Origin: Ephydatia muelleri
Lineage: Eukaryota > Porifera > Demospongiae > Spongillida > Spongillidae
DNA length: 64,000 nt
Reading direction: 5' to 3'
Assembly (NCBI GenBank): GCA_013339895.1
Contig: JABACO010000003.1
Location: 5,094,477 to 5,158,476, forward strand
Position 1 is the first letter of the stretch; the number at the start of each line of letters is the position of its first letter. The notes under the pieces are model-generated. The model was given only the letters and a program-made list of their open reading frames with translations, searched no databases and was not told where the DNA came from. This document shows, piece after piece, positions 1 through 11,305 of the stretch. The translations under genes and the position numbers were made by a program.

Positions 1-200
1 TCCTCCTACTCTCCCCTGCTCCTACCTCCCCTCCCCTTCTCCTCCTACCCTCCCTCCCCTTCTCCTCCTACCCTCCCTCCCCTTCTCCTCCTACCCTCCC
101 TCTATTCCTCCCTCTCGTGCATACATGTACACCAGCTACATTCATGTGCAGCACTTATACCTTTCTTAATTAATGCCCATTCCCTCCTCCTCCCTTGCAG

Positions 201-2654
201 TCACTGTGCTGAAGTACTAGTGAATGCGCCTGAGTGTTGCACCCAGGCCATCTTGCTCCCAGCCGAGGCCTCGATGGTGACGCCCTTCTACTCAGCAGGG
301 GGGCCCAGCAGCACCCTGCATCGCTGCCACCTGGATGTGGTCCACGAAGGCTTCAATATGGCAGCTATAGTGGCACTGCTCAACCTCCTGTGTTTGAAGC
401 TGGTGAGATACGAGGACGAGGGGTGGGGGGGGGGGGGGAGAGGAGGGGGTGGGGAGAGGAGGGGGTGGGGGGGGAGAGGAGGGGATGGAGGGAGAGGAGA
501 GGAGAGTGGGGAGACGAGGGGGTGGGAGAGGAGGGTGGGGAGAGGAGGGGGTGGGGAGAGGAGGGTGGGGAGAGGAGGGTGGGGAGAGGAGGGGTGGGAG
601 AGAGGAGAGGGTGGAGGAGAGGAGAGGGTGGAGGAGAGGAGAGGGTGGAGGAGAGGTGGACCTATATTGTGTACATGACTACCTGTTTGGGCAGTGGAGG
701 AGTTTTTGCTGCCAACCCTCTCTCGATCCCTTCCTCTCCATCCCTGCCTTCCTCCTTCCCGATGTAGTTTTATTCTCTGTAGATCCCTTTCCTTCCTCTC
801 TCCCCTTCTCCTCCCCTTCCTTCCCTTGCTCCTTTGTCCCTCTCCCTCGTCTCGTCTCAGTGAGGCAGACACAGATGGATGATCGTGTTATGTGAAAGAT
901 GGGAGAGGGAGGAGGGTAGGTGTGTAAGATGGGAGAGGGAGGAGGGTACATGTAGGTGTGTACATTTGATGACTACTAGTGAGCATTGTGTTTAGACCAC
1001 AATTTCCACATTTGTATTTCTGTTGTATACGCCATACACACACACACACACACACACACATGCATGCACACACACCCATACACACACACACACACCCATA
1101 CACACACACCCATACACACAGGGACCTCCAGTGGACCCAAAAGGCCTCCCCTCAGTTGTTACAGCCATGGCTGTCTTGAGCCGTGGGAATAGAGTGGTCC
1201 GAAAGTTCCTGAAGTCTGAGGTAAATGTTTGGTTACCCTACTGTTTGGGGTAGTTGCCCATACACAGTAGTGTGAGGCTGGTTATTATTGCTGGAGGTAT
1301 CTGTCTAGCCCATGGCTGGAGGTATCTGCCTAGCCCATGGCTGGAGGTATCTTTCTAACCCATGGCTGGAGGTATCTGCCTAACCCATGGCTGGAGGTAT
1401 CTGCCTAGCCCATGGCTGGAGGTATCTTTCTAACCCATGGCTGGAGGTATCTGCCTAGCCCATGGCTGGAGGTATCTGCCTAACCCATGGCTGGAGGTAT
1501 CTGCCTAGCCCATGGCTGGAGGTATATGCGTAGCCCATGGCTGGAGGTATCTTTCTAACCCATGGCTGGAGGTATCTGCCTAACCCATGGCTGGAGGTAT
1601 CTGCCTAACCCATGGCTGGAGGTATCTGCCTAACCCATGGCTGGAGGTATCTGCCTAACCCATGGCTGGAGGTATCTGCCTAACCCATGGCTGGAGGTAT
1701 CTGCCTAGCCCATGGCTGGAGGTATCTGCCTAGCCCATGGCTGGAGGTATCTGCCTAGCAGCTCACACATGGAATGGGTACTTTTGTTAGACATGTACAT
1801 GTATGTGTACAGTGTCAATTTAATTTTAAAAACAATTCTTGATAAGTGGAATAATGTGGTTACCACTTCGCTAGAACCCACATTATGATGTGTACATGTA
1901 CATGTGTGGGGGAACTGTACATGTACGTGTAACATAGTTTTCAAAACACATGAAAGCTGCACTACTGTATGTGTAACATAGTTTTCAAAACACATGAAAG
2001 CTGCACTACACCTGGCATTGGTCTGTACTGAGGGAAAGAGGGCGGGGCTATCAATTGGATCCATAAAAGCTCTATAAAAATATCAAGCCCATTTGTTAGA
2101 GAAATTCTTTTATATGTAATAATCATGTGTGTATGTTTAGGGATATATCAAGTTCAATTGCAAAGTTAATAAAAAATGAAACCACACTGTAGTACACAAA
2201 AGCATTCGTTGGAGAAATTTGTAAGGTCAGGCGTGTTTAATACCATTGTGGATACTGATTCCCACATGCAAGCTGCTGCATTGCTTTACACACATAGTCT
2301 TTACAGGAGGGGCATGTATCACCCACACTTACTACACAGCTCTGTTCCCTTGCTTTATATAATCCCACGTCCTTATGGGGAATGTTTTTGTATGCGATAA
2401 TCTAGTGTGTTGCCAACCTGAATATTACCTTTCAAATGGTTCTTTTCCGTTCACATGTTCACACATCTATCTGTAGATTGTCTGGTTAATTACTAAGATA
2501 TTCAAATTAGTTGTCGTTTCCTTTTCTTCCCACCCATCTGTTTAATTAGAGTTGCATTTGATGAAGCATCTCGTAATGCTGTGTGTGTGTGTGGCTGTGT
2601 GTGTGTGTGTGTGTGTGTGTGTGGCTGTGTGTGGCTGTGTGTGTGTGTGTGTGG

Positions 2655-2706
<52 letters not shown>

Positions 2707-4186
2707 GTGTGTGTGTGTGTGGTGTGTATGTGGGTGTGGGTGTGTGCACTCTTTCAGATACTTCCACCGATCAAGAAGGATGCAGATGTCGCAGAGCGTG
2801 GAGCCACACTAAAGAGCAAGTATGTCCATAAGATAGCATTTCTCCACACACACACATATGCACACACACATGTGCATACACACCTGCACACATTTAGCAT
2901 GCAGTGTACATGTACATGTACACACGCAAACGCACACACACATATGCACATACACATATGCATACACACATTGTATACACATTCACACATTCACGCAACA
3001 CACGTGCACACTCGCACCTGCACACACCTACACACACTTCCCCACACGGTGGACCTCATTCTATCTTCTCATTTTGCAGGGTTGTTGGGCTCATGACGGC
3101 AGGGAAACATGGTGCAGAGCAGGTGTCAGCTGAGCTGCTATTTGTCTTATGCAAGGGCAGTGGTAAGTTGGGAGGGTGGGGCTGGTGGGTGGGTGGAGTG
3201 ATTGGAGGGGTGGGGCTAGTGGGTGGGTGGGTGGAGTGATTGGAGGGGTGGGGTTGGTGGGTGGATGGAGGTGGGGCTGGTGGGTGAATGGAGTGATGGG
3301 CTGGTGGGTGGGGGAGAAAGGTGTGAGAGGAGGTGGGGCTGATGGTAGCATGGGTAGAGGAGATAGTTTTCTATGCTACGAAATGTTTATCAGTCTTTGG
3401 ACTTGGTTGGTTGTCTAACGTGAGTGTGTGTGCATTTACATTGTTACAGTTTTGGGGCTGTCAGCGCAAGTTTTCTTTGCAAAATTTCATTTCATGGTCA
3501 CACCCGTGAAACTATGTGTAAAGCAATGCATGCTTTCAAATGCACAGTGGGTGTATATATGCGTGAACGCATCTGTATATGTTGTATGTGTGTATGGCAT
3601 GCATGTACATGTATATGTGAGTACAACATGTATGGCGTATATGAGATCGTTCCGTGAAAAGGGACGTAGCGCATACATTATAAATTTTCCAGTATGCGCA
3701 ATAGAAATGTAACGCTTGCGTTGAAATGTATGGCTAATTAAAATTCAGAGCCTTACAAGTAGAGGACACATTCAGCCTTCTAAAATATAAATTAAAAAAT
3801 TTGAAATCTTGAAAATACATCCTTTTTGCGGAAACGACCCCATATGTGAATCCAACATGTATGGCATATACAGTATGTGAATCCAACATGTGTGGCATAT
3901 ATGTGAATCCAACATGTATGGCGTATATGTGAATCCAACATGTATGGCATATAATACAGCATGTATGGCATATAATACAACATGTATGGCATATACAGTA
4001 TGTGTGGCGTATGTGTGTGAATCCTCTCCACCCTCTGCCAGCTGACAAGCTCATCAGGCACACAGGATATGGGAATGCTGCTGGCCTTCTGCTGGGCAGA
4101 GGGTTGCTGGGAGGAGGCACTTCAGCAGAAGCAGCCGACTACTCCAGTGACAGTGAGGCTGAGCAAGATGCAGCTGAGTGAGTTGT

Positions 4187-4247
<61 letters not shown>

Positions 4248-4977
4248 ATGTGTGTGTGTGTGTGTGTGTGCATGTGTGTGTACAGTGTGTGCATGTGTGT
4301 GTACTGTGTATGTTGTGTGTGCATGTGTGTGTACTGTGTATGTTGTGTGTGCATGTGTGTGTACAGTGTATGTTGTGTGTGCATGTGTGTGTACTGTGTA
4401 TGTTGTGTGTGCATGTGTGTGTACAGTGTGTGCAGGTGTGTACAGTGTATGTTGTGTGTGCATGTGTGTGTACAGTGTATGTGCACATACAGTAGTTATG
4501 TGCACATACAGTAACTAACCCTTTCTCCCTCATTTCCTTGCAGTGTGGACCTTATGACTGGAGGCCCAGGCAAGCCTCCTGGGCCTTCCCCACTGTCCCA
4601 GATGTCACCCGAAGAGGTTGAACAAGAGGCAGACAAGCTGCAGAGTTTGTTTGCAAAGCTACAAGAGTAAGAGCGCATGTGTATCTCTATGTGTATGTGT
4701 GTGGATGTGTATAGATTATATGTACAGTATGCCATGTGGAATTATATCCTTAGAGAGAAGGGGTGAGGAGGTGGGGGAACAAGTTTGTCTTTCCCTCCTC
4801 TCCTCTGTTGCACCCTCCTCCCTGGATTACCATGGCTCCCACCCTCGTTCTCGCCTCTACAGTGGAGGTATCATCCAGCTGTTAGATAGCACTGGTAAAC
4901 CAGTTCAGTTACCTGGAGCTCATCCTGAGAAGTCACCATTCCCATCTTCCTCCTCGTCATCATCACTGGGTGACTAG
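201..4977 (+). CDS. RIC8: RIC8/synembryn, 3' part (G-alpha chaperone/GEF)
   Basis: Seven exons join in frame: 201-402, 1122-1220, 2758-2819, 3080-3162, 4042-4177, 4544-4666 and 4863-4977, with the stop TAG at 4975. All introns are GT-AG. The products match the C-terminal half of vertebrate Ric8A in order: a helical stretch ending FNMAAIVALLNLLCLKL, then LPPIKK, then SAELLFVLCKGS, then HTGYGNAAGLLLGRGLL, an acidic Ser/Asp/Glu tract, and VDLMTGGPGKPP followed by SPEEVEQEADKLQSLFAKLQ. RIC8 proteins are cytosolic chaperones and exchange factors for G-alpha subunits. The acidic tract lies where CK2 sites are known in the family (inference here). The 5' exons lie upstream of the window. Introns are stuffed with simple repeats. 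The paralogue (A or B) cannot be assigned. Confidence 0.9.
419..657 (+). repeat. Polypurine GGGGAGAGGAGG tract in RIC8 intron
   Basis: About 240 bases of almost pure purine on the plus strand, built from irregular GGGGAGAGGAGGGTG units, directly after the exon ending at 402. Such tracts can form triplex or G-quadruplex structures. Open frames across it are artefacts of the repeat. Confidence 0.9.
1039..1121. repeat. (CA)n microsatellite abutting a splice acceptor
   Basis: CA-rich microsatellite with TGCATGCA and CCATA interruptions. It runs straight into the acceptor AG at 1120-1121 of RIC8, so the usual polypyrimidine tract is replaced by CA repeats. Confidence 0.9.
1291..1759. repeat. 25-bp minisatellite, about 19 copies, RIC8 intron
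   Basis: Tandem array with consensus CTGGAGGTATCTGCCTAACC plus CATGG. Units vary mainly between TAGCCC and TAACCC, with a CTTTCTAACC variant recurring. Each unit contains one NcoI-like CCATGG. It lies wholly in the intron between the exons ending at 1220 and starting at 2758. Confidence 0.95.
2580..2745. repeat. (TG)n microsatellite with GGC interruptions
   Basis: Long TG repeat with periodic GTGGCTGTG interruptions, ending about 12 bases before the RIC8 acceptor at 2757. Confidence 0.95.
2846..3045. repeat. CA-rich degenerate repeat
   Basis: Imperfect CACACA/CATGTACA repeat filling most of the RIC8 intron between 2820 and 3079. No exon is visible inside it. Confidence 0.85.
3842..4022. repeat. 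Minisatellite of TGTGAATCCAACATGTATGG-type units
   Basis: Roughly seven imperfect units of about 20-28 bp sharing CCAACATGTATGGCATATA, just upstream of the RIC8 exon starting at 4042. Confidence 0.8.
4188..4490. repeat. (TG)n followed by about 30-bp TG-based minisatellite
   Basis: Pure TG to about 4245, then a higher-order array whose units read GTGCATGTGTGTGTACTGTG plus TATGTTGTGT, fills the RIC8 intron after the donor at 4178. Confidence 0.9.
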
Positions 4978-5659
4978 ACACCTTGGACCTCAAGAATGTG
5001 TTCAGTTTTTGTGTGTGTGTGTGTGTGTGTGTGTTTTTTTTTTTTCCAGTTTATGACCAACTATATGTATTTTATTGTGTGCATAGGCTGTGAGCCAAAC
5101 AATACACAAGGGGTGTTAGGTGTACATAATTTCCAAATGGAGTGCACTATGGTGACCCTCCTTCGTCAAAAGATTGTGACAGAAGTCAAACACAGCTGGT
5201 CCTTTCATTCAGTGCATACATGTAACCCACAAAATTACTCATGTGAAGTACCGTGTGAAGTGCTTCCTATGACACATAATGGCACATACATGTATAAATC
5301 ACCTCTATACAATGAGAAAAATGTTAATCGTCCATTAAAAGTTGTAGCCTCCCTCCCTCCCCCAGTGTGCAGCAGCCATCACCTTCCCCTCCCCTGCAGT
5401 CGCAAAGACAACTGACATGTTCAAATTGCACACGTCTTTTGTGGAAGGAGCGCTTTTTGGCTGTGGAACTGTCTTCAGTACAGGGTGGCTCTTGGTGTCC
5501 AATATGAAGGAGGGGTTGATATCCCAGGTCCAAGTTTCAATTGGTCCACTTCATCAGTGATTCTGGGATGCATCCTGTTAGTTCAACCTGGGGCCCGTCA
5601 TCATCCAGCCCATCCATCATTTTCAAACAGTTCTACCCTCCTCCTCCCTCTATCCATCG
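4978..5659. other. Intergenic/3'-UTR interval between convergent genes
   Basis: Between the stops of RIC8 (plus) and the CCDC34-like gene (minus). It holds a short GT run and T tract near 5012-5045, and an ATTAAA at 5334-5339 that could be a RIC8 poly(A) signal (weak). No further gene is supported. Confidence 0.6.
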
Positions 5660-7366
5660 TCAATCATCCAGGGGTCCAATCCACGGCCGAGGGTTGGTAA
5701 ACGAAGGAGGTGGTGAAGCCATGGGAACCACCAACCTCTGTCTCGCCTGAGGAGGGGGGCGGGGACTAGGGCTACCCGCTCTCTCCAACCAAGACTTGTA
5801 GGCTATCTCTGCTCTCTCTTTCTTCTCTTTTAACAACTGGGTCTTTTCATTTGGAGAGGGAAGGTGGGAGGAGAGATAGTGGGAGAGAGGGAGGGTGGGG
5901 GAGGATGGTGTGAGATTATTTTATCTGGTTAATTGTGTACATAAAACGTTTATAGTAGCAGGTGATGATCTCAATCACACAAAACACACCTGCACACCTA
6001 CTGAACACAGCATGGACACAAGATATGAAGTTGAGGTCTTTAGATCTATGCAATAGGAAGAACAAAGCTGACACAGCTCAATATGGAACTACTGATTGCT
6101 GAAAGTAACTTCCATCTCATTATTAAAGATAATAATTATACTGAATAATAGTGGGTAAAGAGTTAAATGCAAGGAGGGGGGGGGGGGGGGGGGGGGGGGG
6201 TGAGGGAATCTAGTGATTTGCGAGGAAAATGAACGGCAATTTAGCTAAATTTCAATGAATCATCAAGCTTGCCAAAATGATCGACGTTTTTCGCACTTAA
6301 ATTTGCGCTGTACAGTATATCTTGACCTGAAGAGTTCCTCTCTCTATTTTCTGTGATCAAGCAACTATTAAGCAGACCAATACAATGTGGGTGTAGTATG
6401 GAGGTTGATTACTAGTGCAAGTCACAGGCTGCTGTATTTGTATTTCAATCATTGATATTAATGAGAGACTTACCTCCTTCCTTTGTCGCTCCTCTTCCTC
6501 CTTCTTCACTGCTGCTTCCTTCTCTAGCTTCCTCAAACACCAGGCCTGGTATTGTTCCTTCAATTGTTCATCTGTTGGATGCATTTTCTACAGGGGGGAG
6601 GGGGGTGGGGGTGGGAAATGCAAGATCACCCTGGATGTGTGATGAATGAAGGGTATGAGGTGAGGGAGTAGTCATCCATGTGAGGTGAGGAGTGGACACC
6701 TAGGTGAGGTGAGGGAGTGGTCACCTAGGTGAGGTAAGGGAGTAGTCATCCATGTGAGGTGAGGAGTGGACACCTAGGTGAGGTGAGGGAGTGGTCACCT
6801 ATGTGAGGTGAGGGAGTGGACACCTAGATGAGGTGTGAGGTGAAGGAGTGGTCACCTATGTGAGGTGAGGGAGTGGTCACCTATGTGAGGTGAGGGAGTG
6901 GTCACCTATGTGAGGTGAGGGAGTGGTCACCTATGTGAGGTGAGGACCATATGAGGTGAGGGGTGGTCATCTGTGTGAGGTGTATGTACATGTGGGGGAG
7001 GAGGGATAGCTATGCTTTCTGGATTCCAATCTTTCACATTCTGTAGTAAAACACAGATATCATGCACACACTACAGAACACTCTTCTCTACAGAAGACAT
7101 AGCAGATCAAAGTATGCAAGCATAAATTTTCACATCAAGTATTAATGAACATAGTTGCATTGTAGCTTTTGTGCTGTGTTGCTTAGCAACCACTAAAGGC
7201 CTCACCCTTTCTGCTTGCTTTCCAGTGGTGAGGTGGGCGTTTCCCTCCCTCTTCTTAACCACGCCTTGTTTCCTCTTTGCCCAACGTAAATACTCTTCCT
7301 GTGACTTCTTCTGCTTTTCTTCCAGCAGCTGTCTCTGCCGCTCCTCTGTTTTGCGCTTCTCCTCCT

Positions 7367-7442
<76 letters not shown>

Positions 7443-7945
7443 TGTGAATGTGTGTGAGTGTATGTGTGTTGGGGGGCATTGGATATGGAAGAAAAAAAAC
7501 CTCCCGCAAGTTCTAATCCTCCGAAGAAAGGTGACATCACCTCCCCCACCCCCGCCCCCGCCCCCTTTCCGAAAAATGAGAAAAAGAAAAATGGACGTAC
7601 TAATTCAATTTTCTTTCTTCGCTGCTGCTGAATATCCTCTCGAGTCTTTCGGACCACCCAACTTTCCCAGGGCGACAGCGATCCAGCTGTGTAGAGAGAT
7701 TTATACATGTATTAAAAGAAACTGCTCTCTCCTGTCGTTCTCAAGAGAGCATCTGTCCCTTTACCCTTAAAGGATAAGGCGCTTCTATTTGATGATGCCG
7801 GGCTCGTTGGGATACTGCTGGCACACGCAGACCGTGGAGAATCTGACGGCAATGTGGCGGGATGTGATGGGTGCTCGCTGACCGACGGCAAGTGGAGAGG
7901 TGGCTGATGCTCCCCGCCTTCAAGTGAGTCCACAGAGAAGTCCAT
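5660..7945 (-). CDS. CCDC34: CCDC34-like coiled-coil protein (five exons)
   Basis: Minus-strand exons 7945-7765, 7686-7601, 7364-7206, 6587-6474 and 5842-5660 join in frame to 240 aa. Exon 2 contains LSPWESWVVRKTRED, the counterpart of the SPWE-W-hook of vertebrate CCDC34. Exons 3-4 are highly charged alpha-helical coiled coil (EEYLRWAKRKQ, EQYQAWCLRKLEKE). Exon 5 has AYKSWLERA followed by a Pro-rich tail with NPRPWIGPLDD, like the NPIPWKPI tail of the family. CCDC34 proteins are linked to cilia and sperm flagella in vertebrates; its role here is inferred. Start: the frame stays open to an ATG at 8026, but that ATG lies inside an NRF1-like promoter motif, so I prefer 7945. The donor after exon 2 is GTACGT. 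Confidence 0.82.
6178..6201 (+). repeat. Poly-G run
   Basis: Homopolymer of more than 20 G in a CCDC34 intron. Its length is unreliable in most sequencing. Confidence 0.9.
6655..6985. repeat. 25-bp minisatellite in CCDC34 intron
   Basis: About 13 units of roughly TGAGGTGAGGGAGTGGTCAC plus CTATG, with internal variants. Like the RIC8 array it has a 25-bp period but an unrelated sequence. Confidence 0.9.
7368..7475. repeat. (GT)n microsatellite at a splice acceptor
   Basis: About 70 bases of pure GT followed by degenerate GT. On the minus strand it is the CA-rich sequence directly before the CCDC34 acceptor at 7365-7366. Confidence 0.9.
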
Positions 7946-8019
7946 AAGAAGACGATGCTTCAATTGCTTGCAGGTCCCCCGATTACAGAGTTTGTTTATT
8001 TGTTGGCCGCCAACGGCAC

Positions 8020-8031
8020 TGCGCATGCGCA
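8020..8031. promoter_or_regulatory. NRF1-type palindrome at CCDC34 5' end
   Basis: TGCGCATGCGCA is a perfect palindrome and matches the known consensus of the animal transcription factor NRF1, a housekeeping core-promoter element. It lies 75 bases upstream of the preferred CCDC34 start and overlaps the alternative upstream ATG. No other copy was noticed nearby. Confidence 0.65.
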
Positions 8032-8986
8032 GATGGTATTTTTTAATGAGTATAAAGAGTGCATCGTATTACGTTGTTAATCACATCGGGAGGAAGGTTT
8101 TTACTTTGGTAAGTCGAATAGTTGCATTGGCTGTATATTTGCTCGATTCAGGAGTAATGGGTCCGTCTATATATTTAACCCTGCATGAACCTGCGGGTTT
8201 AAAGCCCTGCTATCCATACACGCAATCGTGTCCAAACGGCTAGATTCCTTTCGCTTTATCTATATGCTGGACATATCTCTGATTCCTTCGTACCAATAGG
8301 CCCTACCTGCTTTAAGATCGTAAGTGTCCGGGGCTAATCGCTCAAGCATGAATCGACGAAACTGAGCGCGGTGCATCAGTGTCAATGGTCTTCACTTTGT
8401 CTCTCCTTACAGTATGCTTTACACATTCGTGAGGGGTGAGCGCATGGATTTCCAAACAGTTCCTCCACACGCTCGCGCACAACCGCAAGCACGCACAAAC
8501 AACAGTGCGACGTTTCACACACACACACCACTGCGGAATGCTGAGAGATACCACCTTCATATTTCAGTCACATTCCCGGCATTCTCCCTTATTCCCTTTT
8601 GTCAATACACTTGACTTGCCCGCGGGTCCACAATTCTTTTCCTAGAATACCAGAAGGTCTTTGTACAATTCGTACTGTGTATTGATGCCCCTAAAGGTGT
8701 GGCCCAGGCCACCTCTGACGCACGAATTAATTTTATCTCTCTCTGCTCTATTTCTCTACGGCAGGTGGGCGTGGGATTTGACAACTTCTACAGCCTCCCG
8801 CGACGGTTCAAATATTCATTCCACGCCTTGCGGTTTGTAGTACGGGCAGCCCCTCCTCCTTGGGATTGCCTACTCCCCTCACTATAGCACTTTGCAAGGG
8901 ACACTGACCATCGCCTTGAGGTCATAAAGATACTCATGTGGTAATTGAATACATCTTCATCTGTATCAAATATCAAGATTTATAAG
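8032..8986. other. Intergenic interval/5' region of TRIM gene
   Basis: About 950 bases between the divergent CCDC34-like and TRIM genes. No convincing ORF or repeat is seen. It probably holds both 5' UTRs and promoters. Confidence 0.5.
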
Positions 8987-11212
8987 ATGGCCGGAGCCAC
9001 TGAGATGCAAGTTGATATGAGCAGCCTAAAGGAGCAAACCACATGCACCAGCTGCCAGCAGCAATACACTCATCCCAAGACCTTGCCCTGCCTCCACTCT
9101 TATTGCCTCCAGTGCCTTGAACGTGCCTCTTCCAATGAAGGAGGCGCCACTCAGATTTGGTGCCCTGAATGTGAAAAGCGCGTTTCTCTGGGCAACACCA
9201 AGTTGGGTGAACTCCCGAAGGCATTCTATCTTGTACGGCAGGTACAACTGTACATGTTCCTGCAAAAGGTCACCGGGAGGGCTGAAGTCAAGTGCGAGAA
9301 GTGCTCCACAAAGTCAGCCAGGGCAGGCTCCTTCTGCAACGACTGCGGCAAGTTTGTGTGCGATCTGTGCGTGCAGATCCACAGGAGCTGGTCCGAGTAC
9401 CAGAAGCACAAGGTAGTGACCCTAGGCGAGCTCAGAGAGTCATTCAGAGAGAGCATTCCACCCACCCTGTCCGACAATCTCTCCTGCAAGCTCCATGGCA
9501 AGCAGTGCACCGTCTTCTGCGAGACATGTGAGGAACAGATTTGCCACGAGTGCATCATCAAGCTGCATCGCGACCACCAGTACAACCTCTTGGACGAGTC
9601 GGCCAAAAAGCACAAGATCTACATGAAGGACAAGCTGGACACCATTCAGGGTCTCCCACCCCTCCTCCAACAGTCCATAACAACCCTGGAGGGCCTATCG
9701 CGTGGGCTAACCAACAAGGCCACGGCCGTGACAGCCATTGTGAACGCCAAGTTTGACCAAGTGGAGCGGCTTCTGGCCGAGCGTCGCAAGGCACTCCTTC
9801 AAGACCTCGGCGTCACAGTGGAGGGCAAGGTGAAGCTCTTGCAGCAACAGAAGGAGGGCCTGGTCAGCTGCAAGAAAGGGATAATGAGCTGTGCGGATTT
9901 TGTGAGTCGCACCAACCAAGAGCCATATGACTCTGAGTTCTTCATTCTTGAGCACTCCATGGCAGAGAGAATTGTTGCAGTGAAGAAAGAGTTTGGCCAG
10001 TTGGAACTCATTCCAGCTGAAGAGCCGGACATACATTTTGCATTCAACCAAGACATCTCTGACATAGCAAAGGCAACTGGTGCAATCTGTGATGGCTCAT
10101 TCCTCCAAGCGGGTTTGGACAGTCAGCAAGTCTTCATGACCAACGAACTGGTCACTTTCTACCTGTCGCTATCGCCAGCCTACTACAAGATCAGGGACAA
10201 CCCCATGGACCAGCTCAAAGCTGACATCCAGTCGCTCAGGGATGGGTCAGTGTGCGCAGCCACGGTCGCCGTCAGCAGCAGCGGATTTGCAAAGCTCCAG
10301 TGTTCCTTCTCTGAGAGAGGCCGCTACTACATTAACGTCAGGATCAGTGGTCACCACATAAGCGGCAGCCCTTACCAATTCTATATAAAGCCTCCCACGA
10401 GTCAGTTCCATCAGCCCATCAGGATCATCAACAAGCTGAGCAGCCCCAGGGGAGTCGCCGTCAACGGGACCAATCAGATGATAGTGACGGAAGAGAGCAG
10501 TCACTCTGTGACCGTTTACGGGAAGAAGGGGAAAGCCGTTCTCAAGACGGGCACGATGGGGTCCAGCGACGGGGCCTTCAATTCCCCGATGGGAGTGACT
10601 TGCGATGCGAGCGGCTTCATTTACGTGGCGGACAGCAAAAACAACCGCGTCGTGAAGTTGAGCGCGGAAGGGATGTTCGTGGGCACCTTCGACGGAGAAA
10701 AATCCAGTTGCGGCCGCATGAATGGTCCGACGGGAGTGAAGATCGCCCCCGACGGGAGGCTCTTTGTCGTCGATCGCGGCAACAGCCGCGTCATCGCCCT
10801 CACCCAGAAAATGGAGTTCGACCCTTCGTTCGGGGCGTCCGGGCTGTGTAACGCACAGTTGCAGGACCCCTGGGACGTAGCCTTCGACAAGCAAGGGTTC
10901 ATCTACGTCACGGACACGAGGCAGAACAGCGTGCAGATATTCTCAGAGGCGGGAGACTACCGCGGGAAGATTGGCTCCCAGGGCAACCAGAAGAGCCGAT
11001 TGAGTCGACCCTCAGGGATCGCGATAGATCGCTTCGGCCGAATGTATGTGAGCGAGATGGGAAATAACAGAGTGTCGATCTTTCATATCTTCAGCGAGTT
11101 CCTAGACTGTTTCACGGCGCCGGGTGCAAGCATGGCTTGTCCCTGCGGAATAGCTGTGGACGAGGACGGTTATGTGTACGTATGCAGTAACGAGGCTGTA
11201 CACGTGTTCTAA
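8987..11212 (+). CDS. TRIM-NHL protein (RING, two B-boxes, coiled coil, filamin, six NHL repeats)
   Basis: Single-exon ORF of 741 aa. The first ATG (8987) is in good context (AAGATGG); the frame upstream has only a TTG. RING ligands are C20, C23, C35, H37, C40, C43, C59 and C62. B-box 1 follows at about residues 103-141. B-box 2 has C167, H170, C178, C181, C186, C189, H194 and H197. A coiled coil follows (about 205-345), then a filamin/ABP280-type Ig domain (about 370-480). Six NHL blades run from about 490 to the end, each opened by a P-x-G-V/I motif (PRGVAV, PMGVTC, PTGVKI, PWDVAF, PSGIAI, PCGIAV). This is the TRIM2/TRIM3/TRIM71 architecture, whose members are ubiquitin ligases and, in some cases, RNA-binding repressors. 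The orthologue is not resolved. The CDS is more GC-rich than its flanks and lacks introns, suggesting a possible retrocopy origin (inference). Confidence 0.93.
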   Translation: MAGATEMQVDMSSLKEQTTCTSCQQQYTHPKTLPCLHSYCLQCLERASSNEGGATQIWCPECEKRVSLGNTKLGELPKAFYLVRQVQLYMFLQKVTGRAEVKCEKCSTKSARAGSFCNDCGKFVCDLCVQIHRSWSEYQKHKVVTLGELRESFRESIPPTLSDNLSCKLHGKQCTVFCETCEEQICHECIIKLHRDHQYNLLDESAKKHKIYMKDKLDTIQGLPPLLQQSITTLEGLSRGLTNKATAVTAIVNAKFDQVERLLAERRKALLQDLGVTVEGKVKLLQQQKEGLVSCKKGIMSCADFVSRTNQEPYDSEFFILEHSMAERIVAVKKEFGQLELIPAEEPDIHFAFNQDISDIAKATGAICDGSFLQAGLDSQQVFMTNELVTFYLSLSPAYYKIRDNPMDQLKADIQSLRDGSVCAATVAVSSSGFAKLQCSFSERGRYYINVRISGHHISGSPYQFYIKPPTSQFHQPIRIINKLSSPRGVAVNGTNQMIVTEESSHSVTVYGKKGKAVLKTGTMGSSDGAFNSPMGVTCDASGFIYVADSKNNRVVKLSAEGMFVGTFDGEKSSCGRMNGPTGVKIAPDGRLFVVDRGNSRVIALTQKMEFDPSFGASGLCNAQLQDPWDVAFDKQGFIYVTDTRQNSVQIFSEAGDYRGKIGSQGNQKSRLSRPSGIAIDRFGRMYVSEMGNNRVSIFHIFSEFLDCFTAPGASMACPCGIAVDEDGYVYVCSNEAVHVF

Positions 11213-11305
11213 TGATTTTGTCCCATGCAGTACATGTAATGTTATTTGTGTGCCGAATCACATGTTATGGAATTTATTGGACTTTATTGGATTCGGTACG
11301 ATCTC

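Noticed and set aside
220-895. Long overlapping frames over the polypurine tract
   Set aside because: They are repeat artefacts; only the 201-402 exon shows RIC8 similarity.
1291-1759. 25-bp repeats considered as CRISPR
   Set aside because: No spacers; a plain intronic minisatellite.
2546-3239. Cys/Val- and His/Thr-rich frames over TG/CA repeats
   Set aside because: Microsatellite translation; no start context or conservation.
9226-10894. Antisense and alternative frames across the TRIM-NHL gene, up to 215 aa
   Set aside because: Shadows of a GC-rich CDS; the plus frame has a full domain set.
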